The notes below the pieces were generated by a model, which worked only from the letters and a program-made list of their open reading frames with translations, made no database searches and had not been told where the DNA came from. From a virus, in the IMG/VR virus record IMGVR_UViG_3300037507_002489, positions 1-64,000 of that record: a DNA stretch of 64,000 nt; one strand, written 5' to 3'. The position numbers were made by a program, and so were the translations under genes. Shown here piece after piece: positions 57,769-64,000 of this stretch; position 1 is the first letter of the stretch; each line of letters begins with the position of its first letter.

Positions 57769-58775
57769 AGTTCGTTATAGATATCCAACAGTAATTTTTT
57801 GTCATAGGTATCACTGTCTATGTTATTGATTTGATTCATTACAATAGTGTCCACAGATTCAAATGTGATGTCTATGGGATTAACAGCACTTTCTACTTCT
57901 ACTTTTTCTGGAATTAGCATTAACTCACGCAGTTTATACTGCGGCATGAATTGTTCTTTGATAAAGTTTGCTTCTTCGAATGTGATAGGCAAGTCAATGG
58001 TCACACGACAATGCATCTTTTCACGCAGCAGCTCATCAGGCCTATCGATGATCTGACTCAGCTTGTAGGTTCTGTATATGGGCTGATCGGGCCAAGAATG
58101 ATATTCGGGTTTGCCACCCCAATCCATGATCATCATACCACGATCGTCATCACCTGCGTCTGCATAGTTGTGCGGGAAAGCATTGCCTATATAAACCACA
58201 TTGCCTTTTTGTTGCCGCTTGTGAAAGTGTCCAGTAAACACTAATTCTTGATTCTGAAAGTGTCCAGTCTGCAACTGACCGTGATCAGGCATCTGCACCA
58301 TGGCATTCATATAAAAGTGCGGCAGCTCAAGATGTCCAAAAATGTATCTGCTTTTCAGTTGTTTTACAGTGGTCCATTCATCACCTATCAGCCAAGGCAT
58401 GATAGTGACATCCCCTTCTGTGTATAACTCACGTATGGGCACAATGTTAGGAAACAATCTCATAAACTCTACAGAGTTGATTTCACGCTTGTCTTTGTAG
58501 AATAAATCGTGATTGCCTAGAATGAAATAGACTTTTTCAAAACTCTGACTGAGTTTTTCCAAGTTGCTCACAGTATAATTCATAGTGCTAACATCAGTGG
58601 TACTGCGATTATGATGCCAGTCACCTAGAAATATAGCTGTTTCGCAGCCTTGTGCTCGAGCTGTGTCACAAAACCAAGACACAAAATCTTCGCAGTCTTG
58701 ATTATGTGTACGACTTCCGGATTTTAATCCAAAGTGTATGTCAGTGAAGCATGCAACTTTCTTAAAGAGATTCAT
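57765..58775 (-). CDS. gp47: Recombination nuclease subunit gp47 (SbcD/Mre11-like)
   Basis: Metallophosphatase-type nuclease. The 336-residue protein carries CFTDIHFG near residue 9, FLGDWHHN near 49, ILGNHDLF near 85 and FTGHFHKRQQ near 190, i.e. the phosphoesterase motifs with Asp, His and Asn ligands. T4 gp47 is 339 residues. First gene of the gp47-gp46 transcript; 37 bp separate it from gp55 upstream. Confidence 0.95.
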   Translation of the reverse strand: MNLFKKVACFTDIHFGLKSGSRTHNQDCEDFVSWFCDTARAQGCETAIFLGDWHHNRSTTDVSTMNYTVSNLEKLSQSFEKVYFILGNHDLFYKDKREINSVEFMRLFPNIVPIRELYTEGDVTIMPWLIGDEWTTVKQLKSRYIFGHLELPHFYMNAMVQMPDHGQLQTGHFQNQELVFTGHFHKRQQKGNVVYIGNAFPHNYADAGDDDRGMMIMDWGGKPEYHSWPDQPIYRTYKLSQIIDRPDELLREKMHCRVTIDLPITFEEANFIKEQFMPQYKLRELMLIPEKVEVESAVNPIDITFESVDTIVMNQINNIDSDTYDKKLLLDIYNEL

Positions 58776-58812
58776 AGATTAATTATAACAGAATATAAAT
58801 GTAAGGTCAAAC

Positions 58813-59655
58813 TCAATCTAAACTATCTGTGACAGTGACTGGTCCGGGAGCGTTCTTACCACCATTGGAGCTGTTTTGACGTGTCCATGAAGGATTCATA
58901 CCATTCATTTCGAGAATGTCGTCTCGAATGTTTTGATTGCGCTTCTCCAGGTTGATAATTCTAACGAATGAATTAGTGACAGCAGCAGTATAGTAAGCAA
59001 AAGGATTATCAGATTTACTTTCATCGAATTGGAGTCCTATTTGAGTTAGTTGAAGAATAGCTTGACCTTTCATTTCGTCATTGTATGTGTAGCCTCTGAC
59101 GTTGCCTCTGGTGGCATATCTCTCACAGAGCTTGATAAACATGCGAGCTAGGTCGTTGGTCATTTGTCCGTGATCTTTTGAAAACTCTCCATGATCAAGA
59201 TCTCCTTTCCAATGACTTTTGCCCACACAGATCAAGTTATCGTTGTCATCATATTTCCAATGCTGGAAAGGCGGAAAGTTTACTTTGTCATGACTGTCAG
59301 CAGTGTTTTTAAGAGTTTTCTTACGGCCCGGCGCTAACGGTATGTGTGTAAAGGTCATCACACGAAAAACTAGATCTTGTTTCTGCACTTTGCGATAATC
59401 AACTTCAAACTCTTTAGCTGGCATTTTTTTACCAGCTGCGTATACAGCTGCTTCGTGTGCAGCCTTGGCCATTTTAGATGCTCTATTTCTTTTGGCTTCT
59501 GCGATAGTGCGTATGTTCAGTTTGTCTAATGTTGTGACAATTAAATCGTATTCTTCGTATGCAGGGTCTGTGAAACTACAGTAGGTATTCTTGCTTAGGT
59601 GTATTTCTCTTAGTAAATCTTTGTTGGTTAGATACTTAATTTTAGGCACAATCAT
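58813..59655 (-). CDS. gp55: Late-transcription sigma factor gp55, enlarged
   Basis: Sigma factor that directs host RNA polymerase to TATAAATA late promoters, coupled to the sliding clamp in T4. The C-terminal half has MTNDLARMFIKLCERYATRGNVRGYTYNDEMKGQAIL and NPFAYYTAAVTNSFVRIIN, matching sigma region 2 of gp55, and ends with a SDSLD-like tail. The N-terminus has FTDPAYEEYDLIV. At 280 residues it is longer than T4 gp55 (185); about 90 residues between about 95 and 160 (PGRKKTLKNT, FQHWKYDDND) are additional. Confidence 0.88.
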   Translation of the reverse strand: MIVPKIKYLTNKDLLREIHLSKNTYCSFTDPAYEEYDLIVTTLDKLNIRTIAEAKRNRASKMAKAAHEAAVYAAGKKMPAKEFEVDYRKVQKQDLVFRVMTFTHIPLAPGRKKTLKNTADSHDKVNFPPFQHWKYDDNDNLICVGKSHWKGDLDHGEFSKDHGQMTNDLARMFIKLCERYATRGNVRGYTYNDEMKGQAILQLTQIGLQFDESKSDNPFAYYTAAVTNSFVRIINLEKRNQNIRDDILEMNGMNPSWTRQNSSNGGKNAPGPVTVTDSLD

Positions 59656-59703
59656 TAGTTAGAATTCTCCGTTATATGTTATATAATAGCACATTTTTAT
59701 CAT

Positions 59704-59711
59704 AATAAATA
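59704..59711 (+). promoter_or_regulatory. Late promoter octamer AATAAATA for the baseplate operon
   Basis: AATAAATA on the plus strand, 28 nt before the ATG, with AAGGA in the leader. It probably drives the four-gene baseplate operon that reaches the right edge. Confidence 0.62.
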
Positions 59712-59739
59712 GTCTATATGACAAGGAAATCTGCTCAAA

Positions 59740-61005
59740 ATGGCTCGTAAGACTTATCCCAACACGCCGGAAGAAGAAGCCGCTAGCATAAATGCGAAGA
59801 GCGGCAAGCCTGATAGCATCACCGCTGCACAAGTGTCCAACAATCGCGCACTTAATGAAAAATTAACAGCGGCATTTGGATTCGGCGGCGATAAAGCACC
59901 ATCTTCGGGACCCGGCAGTAATCCTGTGGCTCCGTTTTCACAACTGGTAGCAGGTATTTCGGAAAACATCAGCCAAGCCACTAACGAAGGGCAAGCTGCC
60001 CTGCCAGACGCTACTTCTGTCATGGACAAACTCAAACTTGACGACAAGGTTTCTGATCTATCTGGCGGATTTAAATCAGGATTAAACCAGTTAGCAGGAG
60101 GTGCAAAAAACTTCGGAGCCAGTGCTATGGGTGGTAACAATACCATACAAAGTGCTGTGGGAGGTGCAGTTGATAAGCTAAGAACAGTTGCAGGTTCGAC
60201 GAGTAACATAGCAGCAGATATCTCCGGAACAATTAACAAACTCACTGGTGGCAATCTTGCAGGCGGATTAATGAAAGCTGCCGGCGAAATCAGTGGAGCA
60301 GCAGGCATGCTCAACAATATACTTAGTCTCAAGCGAGGCATCAACATACCCAAAGGGGCAGAAGTGTTTGCACCACAAGGGCAGGCTATACAGTTGAAAG
60401 CAGGATCCAAGGATGATTGGCGAGTGCGTATAAATTGTGAATGGAATACTTTTAATAGTCCGTTATTCGGAGTTCTCAAACAAACTGGCGGTGTGGTATG
60501 GCCATACATGCCTAACATCACTGTCAGCACCAAGGCAGAATACAATACTATACCTATAACTCATGCCAACTATTCTCAATACAGTTACAAAAACAGTGTG
60601 GTTGATGATATATCAATCAGCGGTGAGTTCAGTTGTGAAACTGCCACAGACGGCGCCTACTGGATAGCAGCAACTACATTTTTTAAGACAGCTACCAAGA
60701 TGTTTTTTGGGCAAGGTGATCTTGCAGGTAATCCTCCTATTATTTGTAATCTCACAGGTTACGGTAGTCATGTGTTTGACAAGGTTCCTGTGATTATAAA
60801 ATCATTCTCAGTGGATTTCAAAGACGATGTAAACTACATCAAATGTGATCCTTTTCAGAACGGCAAATACACTTGGGTGCCTGTGTTGAGCACAATAACA
60901 GTGCAAGTAGCGCCTGTATACAGCAGACAAGGACTGAGAAAATTTAGCTTACAAGACTATGCTAGAGGCAAAATGTCCGGTGAAGGCCAAGTAGGATATA
61001 TCTAA
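59740..61005 (+). CDS. Baseplate tail-tube cap/initiator protein (gp48/gp54-like)
   Basis: 421 residues. The N-terminal 200 residues are Ser/Gly/Ala-rich and amphipathic. The C-terminal part, with KDDWRVRINCEWNTFN, GGVVWPYMPNITVSTKAEYNT, HANYSQYSYKNSVVDDISISGEF, the NPPIICNLTGYGSHVFDKVP strand and ITVQVAPVYSRQ, is the tube-like domain of gp48/gp54 family proteins. These join baseplate and tube. It is first in an operon with gp53 and gp5-like genes, and overlaps gp53 by one base. Confidence 0.75.
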   Translation: MARKTYPNTPEEEAASINAKSGKPDSITAAQVSNNRALNEKLTAAFGFGGDKAPSSGPGSNPVAPFSQLVAGISENISQATNEGQAALPDATSVMDKLKLDDKVSDLSGGFKSGLNQLAGGAKNFGASAMGGNNTIQSAVGGAVDKLRTVAGSTSNIAADISGTINKLTGGNLAGGLMKAAGEISGAAGMLNNILSLKRGINIPKGAEVFAPQGQAIQLKAGSKDDWRVRINCEWNTFNSPLFGVLKQTGGVVWPYMPNITVSTKAEYNTIPITHANYSQYSYKNSVVDDISISGEFSCETATDGAYWIAATTFFKTATKMFFGQGDLAGNPPIICNLTGYGSHVFDKVPVIIKSFSVDFKDDVNYIKCDPFQNGKYTWVPVLSTITVQVAPVYSRQGLRKFSLQDYARGKMSGEGQVGYI

Positions 61006-61304
61006 TGGCAAAATACTCTAAAACCAGTCCCTGGTCTGATACTAGGCAGAATAATTTTTATCTCGATCTCTTAGAGATTAGACCAGTGCCAGCCGAAGCA
61101 GATGATTTTCGATATGTGATTGAAAACCAATACAGGCATCGACCCGACCTTTTGGCCTATGACGTATATGGCAATGCCAAACTATGGTGGGTGTTTGTAC
61201 AAAGAAACATGAGCGTTATCAAAGACCCTATATACGATTTTGAGCCAGGAACTGTGATATACTTGCCAAAAAAAACAAACCTTGCAAAGTTTCTAGGAGT
61301 ATAA
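61005..61304 (+). CDS. gp53: Baseplate wedge subunit gp53
   Basis: 99 residues: SPWSDTRQNNFYLDLLEIRP, then IENQYRHRPDLLAYDVYGNAKLWWVFVQRN and PGTVIYLPKKTNL. The central 'DxYG...LWWVF' core, typical of gp53 (T4: 196 residues), is intact, but the protein is much shorter, so only the central part corresponds. Starts on the last base of the upstream stop codon; the next gene starts directly after it. Confidence 0.85.
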   Translation: MAKYSKTSPWSDTRQNNFYLDLLEIRPVPAEADDFRYVIENQYRHRPDLLAYDVYGNAKLWWVFVQRNMSVIKDPIYDFEPGTVIYLPKKTNLAKFLGV

Positions 61305-63713
61305 ATGGTCGCTAGATTTTTAGCCAACGCTATAGAACAGTTTAAACCAGACGGCACCCGGGCTATTGCAGAATTTACCAACAGCAATCTTGCCATAGGC
61401 AATGCTGTGAGAACGACCCTTGAAGTTCCAGCACGAGCCTCTGACATGCTGGAAAATGGTAAATCTAATCAGGAAACAAAAACAAACACCACAGCTGCAT
61501 CGGCTAAGAAAAATCTACCTGCATTAGTTCGTAATCCCATGGAAGTGTTTGCCAGTAATAATGTGTTGTGGACATTGGCATGTTTGACTCCGCAGCAGTT
61601 TAACGATCCTAAAACTTATAGAGATAATCCGTCAGCATTGAAAAATTTAGTGTTTTCATCTGCAGGACGATTCGACGCAGACAGAGTGGCGACATTTTTT
61701 GGCAGTCCGGAATACTACATCAACAACTTTGTAATGCAGACAGTGATAGGAGCCAATGAAGCCACAGGCAACAGCAATGCTGTTAAATTTTCATTTGATA
61801 TAATTGAACCGCATTCTATGGGACTGTTGTTACAAAGCATGCAGAATGCCGCAGTAAAAGCAGGATATCTTAGTTACCTAGACAACGCACCATTTGTATT
61901 GCGGATGGATATTCAGGGATTTAATGAACTAGGACAAAATTTGTCTCAGATAAAACCCAAGTATTTTGTAATGAAACTGTCGTCTACTAAGTTTACAGTC
62001 AATGAAGGCGGTAGTGTATATAAAGTAGAAGCAATTCCATATAATCATCAAGGATTTTCTGATGCTATCAACACCACTTATAGTGATGTAAAAATATTTG
62101 CCAGCGGCAAAGGTCATGTATTTGATTTGTTGTCGGGCAGCGAGGGCAGTCTTGTAGCATATCTCAACAAGAATGAAGACAAATTAAAGGCCGAAGGAAA
62201 GATCACCGAAAAAGATGAATATGTCATCCAGTTTCCTATACTGTCCAGTGACTGGCAAAGTTCAGCAGGCAATCAATCAGAAGTTAAAAAGGCAACGGTA
62301 AATCCATCCGAAGGAGCCTCTACTAAATCAGCAGTGCAAAGCTCTATGATTAAAACAGATCCTCAGCTACTGGATCAGAACAACATAGCCTCTGCAAGTT
62401 TGGGATTTGATCAAAGTTCTGGCGGTCGTGCAGTTTTCAAGCGAGCTGGTGATCAATACGATGAAAAAACAGGTGTGTTAAAAAGAGAAGGCATGACCAT
62501 AGATCCAAAAACTCGAGCCTTTCAATTTGGACAGAGTCAGTCATTGACAGCAATTATTAATCAAGTGATCCTCAGTTCGGAATATGCCACCGAAGCCTTA
62601 GAACCTAAATTTCTAACACCGCAGGGATTTATCAAGTGGTTTAAACTAGATGTGCAAATAGAGCTGTTGAAATTTGATGTTATCACAGGCGATTATGCAA
62701 AAAAGATCACTTACAGGGTAGTGCCATATCTAGTGCATCAAAGCATATTTGCCAACGCCACATCCGCACCGGTGGGTTATGCGGAACTAATGAAAGATGT
62801 AGTCAAAGAATACCAATACATCTACACCGGACAAAATGTAGATATTCTTAGTTTCAGTATTGACATCAATAATTTATTCTATGCAGGAGCAAATCCTAAA
62901 CCAGAAGCTGATGCCGCTAAAACTTCCACACAAGATCAAAACGCAGCTGAAACAAAGAATTCTTCTACTAAAACAGGTAAAGGACAAGCTGCGGAAGTGC
63001 AGTCTGCACAAACCGGTAGAGCTAGACCAAAACGTGATCCTAGACTATTGAAAGGATTCAAAGGCGGTTCTGAATACAAAACTGTTGAACAAAACGTTGC
63101 AGAGAATTTTCAAGAAGCGTTTATCAGTGGCAGCAGTGCTGACATGGTCACGGTAAATCTTGAAATACTTGGTGATCCTTATTGGTTGATAGATTCGGGA
63201 ATGAGTAACTATTTTGTAGGAGCCGCTTCGCCCACAGCACAGATAACAGACGATGGCACTATGAACTATGAAAGCGGCAACGTCTATATCTATATGACAT
63301 TCAGAACTCCAGCTGATGTGAACACATTAACTGGTCTATACGATTTTTCAATAGCAGGAAAGGAAAGCCCTTTTGGCGGTATATATAGAGTTGTCAGCTG
63401 CGAAAATCAATTCAATGATGGAAATTGGAAACAGAAATTGAAATGTATTAGAATGCCAGGCCCACAAGGACCGGAAGTCAACGAAACTATTACCGGAGAC
63501 AAAGCATCAGTGGTAGACAAAGCAGATGTGCCAGCGGTAGAAATAGGCGACAAAGAACCGCCAAAAACATCATTGGTTGACAGCAGTGCTTCTAGCTCTA
63601 CAGTTGGAGCTGACACTGCATCCTCTAGCACAGGCGCTCAACCAACCACTACATCTAATCAACCCCAACGAAGAGTGGGCTTTAGATATTATCGAGATCT
63701 AGGACAAAATTAA
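61305..63713 (+). CDS. Large baseplate hub-like structural protein
   Basis: 802 residues. N-terminal FLANAIEQFKPDGTRAI, beta-rich centre with FDIIEPHSMGLLLQSMQNAAV and QGFNELGQNL, a low-complexity stretch near 535-575 (AAETKNSSTKTGKG), and a C-terminal MVTVNLEILGDPYWLIDSGMSN followed by NVYIYMTFRTPAD and GGIYRVVSCENQF. The terminal Ser/Thr/Ala run is linker-like. It stands between gp53 and gp5-like genes, where a gp27-like hub is expected, but no certain match to gp27 is seen. Confidence 0.6.
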   Translation: MVARFLANAIEQFKPDGTRAIAEFTNSNLAIGNAVRTTLEVPARASDMLENGKSNQETKTNTTAASAKKNLPALVRNPMEVFASNNVLWTLACLTPQQFNDPKTYRDNPSALKNLVFSSAGRFDADRVATFFGSPEYYINNFVMQTVIGANEATGNSNAVKFSFDIIEPHSMGLLLQSMQNAAVKAGYLSYLDNAPFVLRMDIQGFNELGQNLSQIKPKYFVMKLSSTKFTVNEGGSVYKVEAIPYNHQGFSDAINTTYSDVKIFASGKGHVFDLLSGSEGSLVAYLNKNEDKLKAEGKITEKDEYVIQFPILSSDWQSSAGNQSEVKKATVNPSEGASTKSAVQSSMIKTDPQLLDQNNIASASLGFDQSSGGRAVFKRAGDQYDEKTGVLKREGMTIDPKTRAFQFGQSQSLTAIINQVILSSEYATEALEPKFLTPQGFIKWFKLDVQIELLKFDVITGDYAKKITYRVVPYLVHQSIFANATSAPVGYAELMKDVVKEYQYIYTGQNVDILSFSIDINNLFYAGANPKPEADAAKTSTQDQNAAETKNSSTKTGKGQAAEVQSAQTGRARPKRDPRLLKGFKGGSEYKTVEQNVAENFQEAFISGSSADMVTVNLEILGDPYWLIDSGMSNYFVGAASPTAQITDDGTMNYESGNVYIYMTFRTPADVNTLTGLYDFSIAGKESPFGGIYRVVSCENQFNDGNWKQKLKCIRMPGPQGPEVNETITGDKASVVDKADVPAVEIGDKEPPKTSLVDSSASSSTVGADTASSSTGAQPTTTSNQPQRRVGFRYYRDLGQN

Positions 63714-64000
63714 TGGCAGAATTATCAAGACCGTCAGTTGATGATGAAGGCAGAAGCGGTGGGTTAACCACGGGCATATACATCGCCCGAGTTATCAGTC
63801 ATCTTGACCCTTCCTTCATGGGATCTATCGAAGTTACCTTATTGAAAGATCAGTCAAACGCATCAGGTGACGACAGTCAAACTTTTATTGTGAAATACGC
63901 ATCGCCGTTTTTCGGTTATACTCCATTTGAATTCATGGGAAACAACGATGGATCAAAGTCAACCATTGACGGGTTCAGCGACACACAGAAATCATACGGC
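63713..64000 (+). CDS. gp5: Baseplate hub gp5-like protein, N-terminal part (cut by window edge)
   Basis: 96 codons visible. SRPSVDDEGRSGGLTTGIYIARVI is followed by SHLDPSFMGSIEVTLLKDQS and FIVKYASPFFGYTPFEFMGNN, the N-terminal OB-fold of gp5 and related hub/spike proteins. Any lysozyme or spike domain lies beyond the edge. Translation is coupled to the gene before it (TAATG). Confidence 0.85.
   Translation, partial: MAELSRPSVDDEGRSGGLTTGIYIARVISHLDPSFMGSIEVTLLKDQSNASGDDSQTFIVKYASPFFGYTPFEFMGNNDGSKSTIDGFSDTQKSYG

Noticed and set aside
59754-60545. Long minus-strand open frame antisense to the gp48/54-like gene
   Set aside because: Low-complexity Pro/Ala/Leu translation opposite Gly/Ala/Ser codons. 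The sense frame shows a recognisable tube-cap domain and operon coupling.

Overview
The window is a contiguous piece of a T4-like contractile-tailed phage (class Caudoviricetes) of the environmental cyanophage/pelagiphage type. The evidence is the set of recognisable T4-type proteins: tail tube gp19, sheath gp18, neck gp13/gp14, tail terminator gp15, portal gp20, prohead protease gp21, scaffold gp22, capsid gp23, gp46/gp47 recombination nuclease, late sigma factor gp55, gp26-, gp53- and gp5-like baseplate proteins, and dNMP kinase gp1. TATAAATA-like late promoter octamers lie before many genes. No bacterial housekeeping gene, tRNA, CRISPR array, insertion sequence or photosynthesis gene was seen. 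The host cannot be named from this window. Terminase and the replication polymerase lie outside it.

Layout. 1-9.4 kb: tail tube and sheath (-), HNH-like Zn protein (+), gp1 and gp13 (-), gp14 and gp15 (+). 9.4-21.2 kb: an accessory island with a Nudix-like protein lacking the Nudix box, nine Fe(II)/2-oxoglutarate dioxygenase-like genes, a rubrerythrin-like protein, two pairs of paralogous unknown genes, and one large fibre protein with collagen-like and cupredoxin-like segments. 21.2-42.5 kb: a long minus-strand block of fibre and appendage genes, including two paralogous giants (2614 and 1871 residues). 42.6-52.3 kb: capsid block gp23-gp22-gp21-core proteins-gp20, preceded by the tape-measure gene, all minus. 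52.4-53.4 kb: gp26-like gene with an overlapping -1 frame ORF, on the plus strand. 53.4-54.8 kb: two low-complexity candidate virion-internal proteins. 54.8-55.3 kb: a structured stretch with no convincing gene. 55.3-59.7 kb: GIY-YIG protein, small protein, gp46, gp47, gp55. 59.7-64 kb: baseplate operon (gp48/54-like, gp53, large hub-like protein, gp5-like; the last runs off the right edge).

How the genes work together. gp46/47 support recombination-dependent replication and, with gp55, link it to late transcription. Late promoters drive the virion genes. gp21 processes the prohead made of gp20-gp23 and core proteins. Tail genes build tube, sheath and baseplate, and the fibre block supplies host-range appendages. 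The dioxygenase island lies between the tail-completion genes and the fibre block, so modification of fibres, host surface or nucleic acid are all possible; the sequence does not decide.

Most notable observations: (1) a probable programmed -1 frameshift joining the gp26-like gene to a 75-codon tail (slippery A AAT TTT T TC run, then a perfect 10-bp stem); (2) the dense dioxygenase/rubrerythrin island; (3) late-promoter octamers only 4-6 nt before the start codon with no Shine-Dalgarno, suggesting leaderless mRNAs; (4) the structured gene-poor stretch at 54.8-55.3 kb.
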